From NCBI RefSeq assembly GCF_900566055.1, contig NZ_UPHQ01000048.1, forward strand, positions 1 to 41,762: a stretch of DNA of 41,762 nt. The letters are read 5' to 3'. The position numbers and the translations under genes were made by a program. The notes beneath the pieces were generated by a model, which was not told the origin of the DNA, did not search any database, and worked only from the letters and a program-made list of their open reading frames with translations. Below are positions 32,454 through 41,762 of this stretch, in pieces (positions within the stretch are counted from its first letter, which is position 1; every line of letters starts with the position of its first letter). The DNA is from Mycobacterium innocens. Its GTDB lineage: Bacteria; Actinomycetota; Actinomycetes; Mycobacteriales; Mycobacteriaceae.

Positions 32454-33968
32454 TCAGTTGGCCGGGGCGGTGGCGTTGTCCGGGACGCAGGCGGGCTTGC
32501 GGCGTCGACGCCGGCGCCGGGTGCTCCCGGCGTTCGCCGAGGGGGAACTCGACCCGGAACCGGACCCCGGCTCTGCGACGGCCTCATTCGCCGGGCCCGT
32601 GGCGGGGTGTCCGGTGAGCGGTTTGCCGCCGCGGGTACGCTGCCGACGCCTCGCGCCGGAGCGAGCGGTTACCGACTGCTGGCCTTCTTGATCGGTGGCG
32701 CGGCGCTTGGGCTGCGATCCGCGCCGGGGACCGACGGTGGGCGCGGCCTCGGCCGGGATGGACAGCTCGGCATACAGGTGCGGTGAGCTGGAGTAGGTTT
32801 CGGCGGGGTCGGGAGAGCCCAGGCCCAGTGCCTTGTCGATCATCGTCCAGCGGTCCAGCTCGTCCCAGTCGACCAGGGTGACCGCGACGCCGGTGCGTCC
32901 GGCCCGGCCGGTGCGCCCGATGCGGTGGACATACATTTTCTCGTCTTCGGGGCACTGGTAGTTGATGACGTGGGTGACGTCGTCGATGTCGATCCCGCGT
33001 GCGGCCACGTCGGTGGCGACCAAGACGTCGATCTCGCCCGCGCGGAACGATTTGAGCGCCTTCTCGCGGGCCACCTGCCCGAGATCACCGTGCACGGCGC
33101 CCACCGCGAAACCGCGTTCGTTCAGGTCGTCGGCAACCTTCTGGGCGGTGCGCTTGGTGCGGGTGAAGACCATCGTCGCGCCCCGCTCCCGGGCTTGCAG
33201 AATCCGGCTGACCAGCTCCACCTTGTCCAGGGCGTGGGCACGATAGACGAACTGCTCGGTGGTGTCGTGCACGGCCAGGGAGTGCGGTGCCTCGGCTCGG
33301 ATATGTGTCGGCTGGACCATGAAGGTGCGGGCCAGGGTGATGATCGGGTCCGGCATGGTCGCCGAGAACAGCATCGATTGCCGCTCGGCCGGGATCTGCC
33401 GCAGGATGCGCTCGATGTCGGGTAGAAAGCCCAGGTCCAGCATCTCGTCGGCTTCGTCGAGCACCAACACCGATAGTCCGCCCAGCTGCAGGTGGCCCTG
33501 CTGGGACAGGTCCAGCAGCCGGCCCGGGGTCCCCACGACGACGTCCGCGCCGGCGCGCAGCGCCTCGACCTGGGGCTCGTAAGCACGCCCGCCGTAAATG
33601 GAGACCACCGCCAACCGACGGGTTTCCTCGGCGGTGAGGTACTTGGCCGCGGTGGCCAAGTCATCGGTTACCTGCAGGCACAACTCTCGGGTGGGCACCA
33701 CCACCAGGGCCCGGGGGGTGCCGGTGAGCGGCCGCACTGCGGTGTCGGAGGTTATGCGCTGCAGCAGTGGCACGCCGAACGCGTAAGTCTTGCCCATGCC
33801 AGTTCGGGCTTGGCCAATCACGTCTTCGCCGGCCAGTGCCAATGGCAGGGTGAGTTCTTGGATAGCAAAGGGGTGCTCAATGCCCTTTTCCCGCAGTGCG
33901 CGCACAATTCCGTCGCGGACTCCGAGTTGGGCAAAGCTGTGTTCGGTTGTGCTTTTAAGTGCAGTCAT
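32454..33968 (-). CDS. rhlE: DEAD-box ATP-dependent RNA helicase RhlE
   Basis: RhlE unwinds RNA duplexes during RNA decay, ribosome assembly or cold adaptation. The 504-residue protein has the Q motif region, Walker A ARTGMGKT (residues about 55-62), PTREL, the DEAD box VLDEADEMLD, SAT, and the C-terminal HRIGRTGRAG. The last 100 residues are basic and low-complexity (GSQPKRRATDQEG, TRRRRRRRK), a probable RNA-binding tail. ATG 33968 is used. The start precedes a 258-bp gap shared with the divergent ferritin-like gene. It heads an operon with the propeller-like gene. Confidence 0.94.
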   Translation of the reverse strand: MTALKSTTEHSFAQLGVRDGIVRALREKGIEHPFAIQELTLPLALAGEDVIGQARTGMGKTYAFGVPLLQRITSDTAVRPLTGTPRALVVVPTRELCLQVTDDLATAAKYLTAEETRRLAVVSIYGGRAYEPQVEALRAGADVVVGTPGRLLDLSQQGHLQLGGLSVLVLDEADEMLDLGFLPDIERILRQIPAERQSMLFSATMPDPIITLARTFMVQPTHIRAEAPHSLAVHDTTEQFVYRAHALDKVELVSRILQARERGATMVFTRTKRTAQKVADDLNERGFAVGAVHGDLGQVAREKALKSFRAGEIDVLVATDVAARGIDIDDVTHVINYQCPEDEKMYVHRIGRTGRAGRTGVAVTLVDWDELDRWTMIDKALGLGSPDPAETYSSSPHLYAELSIPAEAAPTVGPRRGSQPKRRATDQEGQQSVTARSGARRRQRTRGGKPLTGHPATGPANEAVAEPGSGSGSSSPSANAGSTRRRRRRRKPACVPDNATAPAN

Positions 33969-34226
33969 TAGGGGGGTGAAGAGCCTTTCGGTGACGAGTA
34001 TCGGACTGGTGTCGGTACTTCTTTGTCGCGGTTCATCGCGCGCACGAGTTCCGACTCCGATATGTCGCCGAGAGGCCGGCCCGCTGCTCGATCTGGGCGG
34101 GCGCAGCTACGTGCACGCACATTTCCCGGTAGTAGCAGCACAGATCCAGCCACTACCAAATCCCATGATAGCTGGTTGGCCAACTGCCAGCGGTGTGCGA
34201 GTGATTCCGGCGACTAGAGTGTTGCC

Positions 34227-34922
34227 ATGACTTCGCCCACATCCGCCGATCAGGTGGCCGATTCGACCAGGCCACGGTTACCGGCGGACCATCCCGGCGT
34301 CAACGAGTTGTTCGCGCTGCTGGCCTACGGCGAGGTGGCGGCCTTTTATCGGCTGACCGACGAGGCGCGGATGGCGCCGAATCTGCAGGGGCGGATCTCG
34401 ATGGCCAGCATCGCGGCCGCCGAAATGGCTCACTACGAGCTATTGCGCGATGCCCTGGAATGTCGGGGTGTCGACGTGGTACGGGCGATGTCGAAGTACG
34501 TGTCGGCACTGGAGAACTACCACCGGCTGACGATGCCGAGTACATGGTTGGAAGCCTTGGTGAAGACCTACGTGGGTGACGCGCTGGCCGCGGACTTGTA
34601 CCTACAGATCGCCGACGCACTACCCGACGAGGTTGCCGACGTGGTGCGGGCGGCGTTGGCTGAGACCGGGCACTCCCAGTTCGTGGTCGCCGAGGTACGT
34701 GCGGCAGTCACCGCCAGCGGCAAACAGCGCAGCCGGCTTGCGCTGTGGTCACGCCGACTCCTGGGCGAGGCAATCACGCAAGCTCAATTGCTGCTGGCCG
34801 ACCACGACGAACTGGTCGACTTGGTGGTAGCGGGCTCCGGTGGCCTGGGCCAGCTCAGCGCCTTCTTCGAACGTCTGCAGCAGACACACGACCAACGGAT
34901 GCGCGAACTCGGCCTGGCCTGA
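34227..34922 (+). CDS. Ferritin-like fold protein (Rv3210c-like)
   Basis: This 231-residue, mostly helical protein belongs to the MiaE-like ferritin superfamily branch. It has helix-bundle segments with candidate iron ligands: AYGEVAAFYRLTDE, IAAAEMAHYELLRDAL (E-x-x-H type) and LAETGHSQFVVAEV. The pattern of paired E..H motifs suits a di-iron site, though whether it binds iron is not known. ATG 34227 opens it. It is divergent from rhlE, with 258 bases of noncoding DNA between. That gap holds no feature I can support. Confidence 0.82.
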   Translation: MTSPTSADQVADSTRPRLPADHPGVNELFALLAYGEVAAFYRLTDEARMAPNLQGRISMASIAAAEMAHYELLRDALECRGVDVVRAMSKYVSALENYHRLTMPSTWLEALVKTYVGDALAADLYLQIADALPDEVADVVRAALAETGHSQFVVAEVRAAVTASGKQRSRLALWSRRLLGEAITQAQLLLADHDELVDLVVAGSGGLGQLSAFFERLQQTHDQRMRELGLA

Positions 34923-34928
34923 CCGCTG

Positions 34929-35780
34929 TCAGCGAGTGCACGTCGCCAGGATCGAGTTGGTGGTCGACGCCACGACCGGCTGACCCTGGGCGTTGACGAT
35001 CACACAGTTGAGGCGACTGTAGATGCTGGTCGCGACCACCGACTCGGTCTGCACGCCGGGGTTCAACACCACCATCTTGGTCCACGGCAGCGCCACATTG
35101 AACTCGGTGACGGGAAAGCCTCGCTCGTCGGTGTAGACGACGTTGACAATGTCGAGGAGTTGCTTGGTCCCGGTCACGCTGTAGAAGACGGCACGGGGAC
35201 TCAGCGCGGCCGACGGCGGTGTGCCCGGCTGTGGCGGCGCGGCGGTCGGGATTCGCGTCGGCGCAGCGCTGGGAATCGTCACCGTGGTGACGGTCTCGGG
35301 GGCCAGTTGCGGCGCCGACGTGCTGGGCCGTGCGCTTGTACTCGGCGGGGGACTCGGTGACGTGCTGGGTGGGGCCGTCGTCCGCGGCGTGGTGGAGACC
35401 ACCGTCCGGGGCGTTGGCGCTCCCACTGGCGCCCCCACCGTCGCTTTTGTCGTGGCGCTGTCGCCGCTGTTGATGATGACTGCGGTCGCGACGGCGCCGA
35501 GCGCCACCACCACGCCGAGGATTGCGGCGACCGGACGCCACCGACTCTCGGTCGACCAGACCAGCTCGCCGTAGCCGTCGTCCTGGTAGCCGTCGTAGTA
35601 GCCGTCGTCGTCGTCGTCGTCGTCGTAGTCGTAGCCGTAGTCGTCGGCTTCGGCGGCATGGCTTACCTCGTCCGGGTAGTCCCGGACGTCACGAGAGTCT
35701 CGAGAATCTCGAAAGTCACGAGAATCCCGGTACAGGATGTGATACATGTTGCTGATGAGGCTGATGTTATCGACGCCCAC
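34929..35780 (-). CDS. MmpS-like membrane protein with low-complexity N-terminus (Rv3209-like)
   Basis: This 283-residue protein has three parts. Residues about 18-32 are repeats of SRD/FRD/VRD, then an Asp/Tyr-rich block (DDYGYDYDDDDDDD). One transmembrane helix (VAAILGVVVALGAVATAVII, residues about 83-102) follows, then a Thr/Pro/Ser-rich linker (about 108-180). The C-terminal 80 residues resemble the MmpS periplasmic domain (VFYSVTGTKQLLDIVNVVYTDE, LPWTKMVVL, NCVIV). MmpS proteins assist MmpL lipid export, but no mmpL gene is nearby. The start is uncertain: GTG 35780 or ATG 35747, neither with a good ribosome binding site. Confidence 0.75.
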   Translation of the reverse strand: MGVDNISLISNMYHILYRDSRDFRDSRDSRDVRDYPDEVSHAAEADDYGYDYDDDDDDDGYYDGYQDDGYGELVWSTESRWRPVAAILGVVVALGAVATAVIINSGDSATTKATVGAPVGAPTPRTVVSTTPRTTAPPSTSPSPPPSTSARPSTSAPQLAPETVTTVTIPSAAPTRIPTAAPPQPGTPPSAALSPRAVFYSVTGTKQLLDIVNVVYTDERGFPVTEFNVALPWTKMVVLNPGVQTESVVATSIYSRLNCVIVNAQGQPVVASTTNSILATCTR

Positions 35781-35932
35781 GGCAACGGCCCGGTGCCGGT
35801 TGGCGTGTCGAGCCGAGTTAGACCCAATCGTGATGATGGCGCTAGGGGCTGGGGGTGCGGTCGGCGCCGAGAGCGTCTACTAGCCTGCTGACTGAGACGC
35901 CTGCGACTTCAATACCAACGGAAGGGGCCCCC

Positions 35933-36864
<932 letters not shown>

Positions 36865-37064
36865 TCAATCTGATCGTGCTGATTCGCGGGCAACTTGCCA
36901 TCCCCGCGCCCGCACGGTTTATCGCAAGACATTACTACCCGAGGCGCCCGCCGATCCGAACAGACATCCAAGCAGACATTGTCGACGCTGGTTGAAGGGG
37001 TCCGGCGGGCGTATTCGGGCGCGCCAGGGGTGGCAGTCACGGCCGACTGTGCCATCCTGGGGAA

Positions 37065-38099
37065 ATGACGTCCACCCGCCCGCCGGGCGGCACCGCTCGG
37101 GTGCCGGTGCTGCGCGAGCCGTGGCGTGAACCGCTGCGGGCCCAGCGTGACCCGCTCGGGCAGGCCGCCGGACGGCCGCGCGTTGACCGCGACAGGCCGC
37201 GCCAATGGCGCAAACAAACCTGGCTGGGGCGGTTCGTGTCGACCTACGGTTGGCGCGCGTATGCGTTGCCATTCCTGATGGTGCTCACCGCCGTGGTGGT
37301 GTATCAGACGGTGACTGGGACGACGTCACCCAGGTCGGCGGTGGCCGCCACCACTCATGACCCGCCCTCCATCGGTTCGGTGGGGACGGCGATCATCGAT
37401 ACGCCGCCTCGCGGTCTGGCCGCATTCGATGCCAACCTGCCGGCCGGAACACTGCCCGATGGTGGCCCCTTCACCGAAGGGGGCGAAAAGTCGTGGCGCG
37501 TGGTTCCGGGTACCACGCCGCAGGTTGGGCAGGGTACGGCAAAGGTCTTCAAGTACACCGTCGAGATCGAGAACGGGCTGGATCCGACGATGTACGGCGG
37601 CGACAGCGCGTTCGCCCAAATGATTGACCAGACGCTGGCCAATCCCAAAGGCTGGACCCACGATCCGCAATTTGGGTTCGTCCGGATCGACGGAACCGAC
37701 AAGGCAAAGCCCGACTTCCGCATTTCCCTGGTGTCACCGTTGACGGTGCGTGAAGGGTGCGGTTACGAGTTCCGGCTCGAGACCTCCTGTTACAACCCGT
37801 CTTTCGGAGCGGACCGGCAAGGGCGCGTCTTCATCAACGAGGCTCGCTGGGTGCGCGGAGCCGTCCCGTTCGAAGGCGATGTCGGGTCCTACCGGCAGTA
37901 CGTGATCAACCACGAGGTCGGCCACGCCATCGGGTACCTGCGTCACGAGCCTTGTGACAAGCAGGGTGGACTGGCGCCGGTGATGATGCAGCAGACGTTC
38001 TCCACATCTGACGACGATGCAGCCAAGTTCGACCCCGAATGGGTGAAGGCGGACGGCAAGACTTGCCGATTCAATCCCTGGCCATACCCGATCGCCTGA
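37065..38099 (+). CDS. DUF3152 membrane-anchored zinc metalloprotease-like protein (Rv3207c-like)
   Basis: This 344-residue protein has a basic, disordered N-terminus (1-60), one membrane segment (YALPFLMVLTAVVVYQTV, about 66-83) and an extracytoplasmic domain. The domain carries NHEVGHAIGYLRH, a metzincin-like HExxHxxGxxxH motif: His, Glu and two further His positions all present, with one residue more than the standard HExxHxxGxxH spacing. Two Cys pairs (GCGYEFRLETSC and CDKQGG) suggest disulfides. ATG 37065 (MTSTRPPGG) is used. Function is not established; a cell-wall protease is a reasonable guess. Confidence 0.82.
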   Translation: MTSTRPPGGTARVPVLREPWREPLRAQRDPLGQAAGRPRVDRDRPRQWRKQTWLGRFVSTYGWRAYALPFLMVLTAVVVYQTVTGTTSPRSAVAATTHDPPSIGSVGTAIIDTPPRGLAAFDANLPAGTLPDGGPFTEGGEKSWRVVPGTTPQVGQGTAKVFKYTVEIENGLDPTMYGGDSAFAQMIDQTLANPKGWTHDPQFGFVRIDGTDKAKPDFRISLVSPLTVREGCGYEFRLETSCYNPSFGADRQGRVFINEARWVRGAVPFEGDVGSYRQYVINHEVGHAIGYLRHEPCDKQGGLAPVMMQQTFSTSDDDAAKFDPEWVKADGKTCRFNPWPYPIA

Positions 38100-38291
38100 C
38101 CACGGGCCCGGCGCTGCCACCGCACGCTCGACGCTCGAAAAGCCGGTGCAGCGGGCCGATGACGCGACCCCGGGAAACAACACCGCCGGCGTGGGTGTTG
38201 ATCTGATTGCCGTCGATTCGGACAGCTGCTGTGATGGGTGTTAGACGATGCCCTGACAGTGCCCTGACAACCTGCACAGAGGAGATGTTCG

Positions 38292-39470
38292 GTGTCGACA
38301 TCGCTGCCGCCCCTAGTTGAGCCCGCACCGGCGCTGAGCCGTGAAGAGGTGGCCCGTTACAGTCGCCATCTCATCATTCCCGACCTGGGTGTCGACGGGC
38401 AGAAGAGACTCAAGAACGCACGGGTGCTGGTAATCGGGGCCGGTGGGCTCGGATCACCGACGCTGCTTTATCTGGCTGCCGCAGGCGTCGGCACCATTGG
38501 CATCATCGACTTCGACGTCGTCGACGAGTCCAACCTGCAGCGCCAGATCATTCATGGCGTCGCCGACATCGGACGGTCCAAGGCCCAGTCGGCACGTGAC
38601 TCGATCGTCGCGATCAATCCGTTGATCGACGTGCAACTGCACGAGTACCGGCTCGAGCCCGGCAATGCCGTCGACCTGTTCAGGCAATACGACCTGATCC
38701 TGGACGGCACCGACAACTTTGCCACCCGGTATCTGGTCAACGATGCCGCGATACTGGCCGGCAAACCGTACGTGTGGGGTTCCATTTACCGCTTCGAGGG
38801 CCAGGTGTCGGTGTTCTGGGAGGATGCGCCCAACGGGCTGGGGCTCAACTACCGTGACCTGTACCCGGAGCCGCCGCCCCCCGGCATGGTGCCCTCCTGC
38901 GCAGAAGGCGGCGTGTTGGGCATCATCTGCGCCTCGATCGCGTCGGTGATGGGGACAGAAGCGATCAAGCTGATTACCGGGCTCGGTGAGACACTGTTGG
39001 GCCGGTTGATGATCTACGACGCGCTGGAGATGACCTACCGCACGATCAGGATCCGCAAGGACCCGTCGACGCCCAAGATCGCCGAACTGGTCGATTACGA
39101 ACAGTTCTGCGGCGTGGTGTTCGACGATGCCGCTCACGCGGCCAGCGGATCGACGATCACCCCGCGGGAATTGCGCGCGCTGATGGATTCCGGCAAGAAG
39201 CTGGCGCTGATCGACGTCCGCGAGCCCGTGGAGTGGGACATCGTGCATATCGACGGAGCGACACTGATCCCGCAGTCATCCATCAAGTCGGGTGAGGGTC
39301 TAGCCAAGCTGCCCCAGGACCGGATGCCGGTGCTCTACTGCAAAACGGGTGTGCGTTCCGCCGAGGCGTTGGCCGCGCTGAAGAAGGCAGGTTTCTCCGA
39401 TGCGGTCCACCTGCAGGGCGGAATCGTGGCGTGGGCCAGGCAAATGCAGCCCGACATGGTGATGTACTGA
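38292..39470 (+). CDS. moeZ: Adenylyltransferase/sulfurtransferase MoeZ (MoeB1)
   Basis: MoeZ adenylates and thiolates sulfur-carrier proteins used in molybdopterin, cysteine (CysO) and thiamine pathways. The 392-residue protein joins an E1-like adenylation domain (IGAGGLGSPTLLYLAAAGVGTIGIIDFD, DGTDNFATRYLVND, PPSCAEGGVLG) to a C-terminal rhodanese domain with the active Cys350 in YCKTGVRSAEAL. The zinc CxxC pairs of E. coli MoeB are not visible, as in other mycobacterial copies. GTG 38292 follows GAGGAG at about 38279. It is the same size as the M. tuberculosis protein. Confidence 0.95.
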   Translation: MSTSLPPLVEPAPALSREEVARYSRHLIIPDLGVDGQKRLKNARVLVIGAGGLGSPTLLYLAAAGVGTIGIIDFDVVDESNLQRQIIHGVADIGRSKAQSARDSIVAINPLIDVQLHEYRLEPGNAVDLFRQYDLILDGTDNFATRYLVNDAAILAGKPYVWGSIYRFEGQVSVFWEDAPNGLGLNYRDLYPEPPPPGMVPSCAEGGVLGIICASIASVMGTEAIKLITGLGETLLGRLMIYDALEMTYRTIRIRKDPSTPKIAELVDYEQFCGVVFDDAAHAASGSTITPRELRALMDSGKKLALIDVREPVEWDIVHIDGATLIPQSSIKSGEGLAKLPQDRMPVLYCKTGVRSAEALAALKKAGFSDAVHLQGGIVAWARQMQPDMVMY

Positions 39471-39584
39471 GCCGGATACCGACCGCTGGTCCAGACGGCC
39501 GGTAGTGAACCCATTTGTCGGGCTCCTCAGCGGGTCGTGTCGACCCGCTCGGATATGGCGGGTCGCCCGACTAGGCTGACCCGT

Positions 39585-40439
39585 GTGAGTGTCGAGCCAC
39601 CGCCCGAGCACGTACTGGCGGCGTTTGGTTTGACCGGTGTGCAGCCCGCCTCGTTGGGTTCCAGCTGGGAAGGCGGCTGGCGGTGTGGCGAAGTGGTGTT
39701 GTCCATGGTGGCCGACCACGCCCGCGCGGCTTGGTCGGCGCGGGTGCGCGAAACCTTGTTTGTCGACGGGGTCCGGTTGGCCCGGCCGGTTCGCTCGACC
39801 GACGGCCGGTATGTGGTTTCCGGCTGGCGGGCAGACACTTTCGTCGCCGGCACTCCGGAGGCCCGACACGATGAAGTCGTCTCGGCGGCGGTACGCCTGC
39901 ACGAGGCCACCAGCAAGCTGGAACGGCCACGCTTCCTGACCCAGGGGCCCACGACGCCTTGGGCGGAAGTAGACGTCTTCATCGCCGCCGACCGCGCGGC
40001 ATGGGAGGAACGGCCGCTGCAGTCCATTCCGCCCGGTGCCCGGTCGTCTTCACCGACGGCGGATACCGAGCGATCGATCGATCTGATCAATCAGCTTGCC
40101 ACGCTGCGCAAGCCGACCAGGAGCCCCAACCAGGTGGTGCACGGGGATCTGTACGGCACAGTGCTTTTCGTGGGGGCAGCGGCACCCGGGATCACCGATA
40201 TCACGCCGTACTGGCGGCCCGCGTCGTGGGCGGCAGGGGTGGTCGTCGTGGATGCGCTGTCGTGGGGAGAGGCTGACGACGGGCTCATCGAGCGGTGGAG
40301 CGCGCTGCCAGAATGGCCACAGATGTTATTGCGCGCGTTGATGTTTCGGCTGGCGGTGCATGCGCTGCACCCGCGTTCCACAGCCGAGGCGTTTCCCGGT
40401 CTGGCCAGCACCGCGGCGCTGGTCCGGCTAATGCTCTGA
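39585..40439 (+). CDS. TIGR02569-type, aminoglycoside phosphotransferase-like protein (Rv3205c-like)
   Basis: This 284-residue protein has a degenerate APH/kinase-like layout: an N-lobe with VEPPPEHVLAAFGLTG, the catalytic loop-like VVHGDLYGTVLF (HGD), and a C-terminal TAALVRLML. The usual DxD magnesium pair is not obvious, so it may be a pseudokinase. It matches the actinobacterial TIGR02569 family, as I remember it. GTG 39585 (VSVEPPPEHV) is preferred; the open frame starts further left without a ribosome binding site. It lies 114 bases after moeZ in the same direction. Function unknown. Confidence 0.8.
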   Translation: MSVEPPPEHVLAAFGLTGVQPASLGSSWEGGWRCGEVVLSMVADHARAAWSARVRETLFVDGVRLARPVRSTDGRYVVSGWRADTFVAGTPEARHDEVVSAAVRLHEATSKLERPRFLTQGPTTPWAEVDVFIAADRAAWEERPLQSIPPGARSSSPTADTERSIDLINQLATLRKPTRSPNQVVHGDLYGTVLFVGAAAPGITDITPYWRPASWAAGVVVVDALSWGEADDGLIERWSALPEWPQMLLRALMFRLAVHALHPRSTAEAFPGLASTAALVRLML

Positions 40440-40745
40440 CAGCCCGGGTGGAAACTCGTACCGCACCTGGCCCAGCGGGACCCTGCCGTCGGTGCTGAGC
40501 ACACCTTCGGCACGCAACAGCTCCAATTGCCGCGTGGTCAAGTGCCGCGCCGGACGTCCGGAGGCGGTGATCACCCGGTGCCATGGCAAATCCGCGGAGT
40601 CGGTCCGCATGATCCAGCCGACGATGCGCGGACTGGAAAGTCCCGCCACCGACGCTATGTCACCGTAGGTCGCGACCCTGCCGGGCGGTATGGCGGCAAC
40701 CAGCGCACGCACCCGCTCGATCTCCTCGTCGGTCACCGATGCCAT
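40428..40745 (-). CDS. Alkyltransferase-like DNA repair protein (ATL, Rv3204-like)
   Basis: ATL proteins bind O6-alkylguanine and flag it for nucleotide excision repair, but do not dealkylate. The 105-residue protein matches the MGMT DNA-binding fold (GRVATYGDIASVAGLSSPRIVGWIM), but the reactive PCHR motif is P54-W55-H56-R57-V: Trp replaces the Cys. ATG 40745 (MASVTDEEIERV) is used. It overlaps the lipV stop by 13 bases, so they are one transcript. It converges with the TIGR02569-type gene, overlapping by 12 bases. Confidence 0.9.
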   Translation of the reverse strand: MASVTDEEIERVRALVAAIPPGRVATYGDIASVAGLSSPRIVGWIMRTDSADLPWHRVITASGRPARHLTTRQLELLRAEGVLSTDGRVPLGQVRYEFPPGLSEH

Positions 40746-41533
40746 GGCGAGGGCGTTGCCAGCTGCTGGCGGATCAGGGCGGCAACCTCGGCGGGCTTGG
40801 CTTGCGGCACCATGTGTCCGCAGTCGAATTCGTGCAGCACAAGATCGGCTCCCAGCCGTTGCCCGAGGACGGCGACGAGCTCGTCGCTGACATACCGCGG
40901 ATCCGCCCGCCCCGCACGCACCAGCGTTGTCGGGGTTCCGGCTGGAGGCAGCACGATGTCCCGAGCGAGCTCGCTCCAATAACACACCATTGCCGGCAGA
41001 CTCATCCGCCAGCTAAACCGTCCGCTCGGCAACGCGACGAGGTGCTCCGCGAGTTCGGCGTCGAGCACAGCGGGGTCCACATCGGCCCAGGCTCCCGTCG
41101 CCTTCTCCGCGCGCGCCGCGGCCGGGTGGGGGTAGTCGGGGAACGCCACCATCCCATCGACCACCTCGCGTACCCGCGATCCATCCAGACCGACCGCCGG
41201 ATCGAGCAACACCAGCGCTGCTACCAGATCCGGACGGGCCACCGACAGCCGCAACGCGACAGCACCGCCGAACGAGTGTCCGACCACCACAACCGGTCCG
41301 TCGGCCTGTTCATCGACCAGTGCGGCCAGCGCCGACACATTGGCATCGATGGTCCACGGGGCCGCCCACGATGACCTGCCGTGACCCAGTAGATCAGGTG
41401 CGGCGATGGTGACCTCGGGCAAGCGATCGGCCAAGAGTTCCCAGCACCGCCCGTGCTCGGTGACTCCGTGAATCGTCAGCACCTGCACAGGGCCGGAGGG
41501 ACCGTAACGGTGGACGTGGAGGTCGGCAGTCAC
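40733..41533 (-). CDS. lipV: Alpha/beta-hydrolase lipase LipV
   Basis: This 266-residue alpha/beta hydrolase has the nucleophile elbow VVGHSFGGAVALRL (G-H-S-F-G, Ser about residue 92), an oxyanion-region HGVTEHGRCWE near residue 18, and a catalytic His in FDCGHMVPQAKP near residue 248. It has no signal peptide. Translation starts at GTG 41533. It matches M. tuberculosis LipV (Rv3203), an esterase/lipase acting on short to medium-chain esters. It is followed by the overlapping ATL gene. The 229 bases beyond the start have no gene that I can support. Confidence 0.93.
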   Translation of the reverse strand: MTADLHVHRYGPSGPVQVLTIHGVTEHGRCWELLADRLPEVTIAAPDLLGHGRSSWAAPWTIDANVSALAALVDEQADGPVVVVGHSFGGAVALRLSVARPDLVAALVLLDPAVGLDGSRVREVVDGMVAFPDYPHPAAARAEKATGAWADVDPAVLDAELAEHLVALPSGRFSWRMSLPAMVCYWSELARDIVLPPAGTPTTLVRAGRADPRYVSDELVAVLGQRLGADLVLHEFDCGHMVPQAKPAEVAALIRQQLATPSPWHR

Positions 41534-41762
41534 GTGTCGATGGTGTCAGGCCAGATCACTGCGGGCCGTCGAAGGGGCTCGGGGCAATTACATCAGCGGC
41601 GCGCTAGCTGGCTGTAGGTCGTGTCAAGTCATAGGTGGTGCGTGGGGCATTGTCGCCGGTGGTTGCTGGCGTTAGAAGACCTGGCCGGAGTGCGCGGTGT
41701 GCTGTGAGGAGTGCCGAGCGCCCACGCTGACTTATGCGACCTCACACGGTTGGTGGGTCATC

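Overview
The window looks like the chromosome of a Mycobacterium outside the M. tuberculosis complex. It is GC-rich, and gene order from about 0.4 kb to 41.5 kb follows, in reverse, the M. tuberculosis block Rv3237c to Rv3203. I recognise this from remembered protein sequences, not a search. The species is not determined.

Layout. 1-0.3 kb: a decayed C-terminal piece that resembles a 13E12/DUF222 repeat protein. 0.4-5.6 kb: a two-part cation/proton antiporter (TrkA-C subunit plus membrane subunit), an Rv3235-like protein, then a WS/DGAT-family acyltransferase, the polyphosphate kinase ppk2 and an Rv3231c-like protein. 5.7-7.7 kb: a three-gene insertion, not present at this position in M. tuberculosis as I remember it, that encodes a thiocyanate-hydrolase-type enzyme and a probable activator. 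7.9-10.4 kb: the flavin/2Fe-2S reductase and DesA3 acyl-CoA desaturase pair. 10.4-12.0 kb: a decayed thiolase gene facing an HxlR-type regulator across a palindromic operator. 12.0-15.1 kb: rsgA, aroA and a YedK/HMCES protein.

15.3-21.4 kb is a second accessory segment: a lone PucR helix-turn-helix fragment, a 39-residue membrane peptide, a full PucR-type regulator and, divergent from it, an operon of acyl-CoA ligase, PHA synthase-like protein and PhaZ-like depolymerase. Together these could make, store and remobilise a polyhydroxyalkanoate. 21.4-26.2 kb is a stress and signalling core: an SDR, sigH-rshA, the 24-residue ribosomal protein bL37, TB7.3, the PdtaS histidine kinase and whiB1. A 58-bp unit repeated three times lies between rshA and bL37.

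26.4-41.5 kb is the conserved remainder: lipid kinase, membrane protein, a frameshifted GNAT acetyltransferase, entC, gpm2, a ParA-like ATPase, a beta-propeller-like membrane protein, the DEAD-box helicase rhlE, a ferritin-like protein, an MmpS-like protein, TB9.4, a TetR regulator, a DUF3152 metalloprotease-like protein, moeZ, a TIGR02569-type protein, an alkyltransferase-like DNA repair protein and lipV. The last 230 bp hold no gene I can support.

The strongest second-look items are the fused thiocyanate hydrolase, the PHA operon, the possible longer SigH isoform, the degenerate catalytic motif in the WS/DGAT-like protein, and two copies of a 21-bp-arm inverted repeat.
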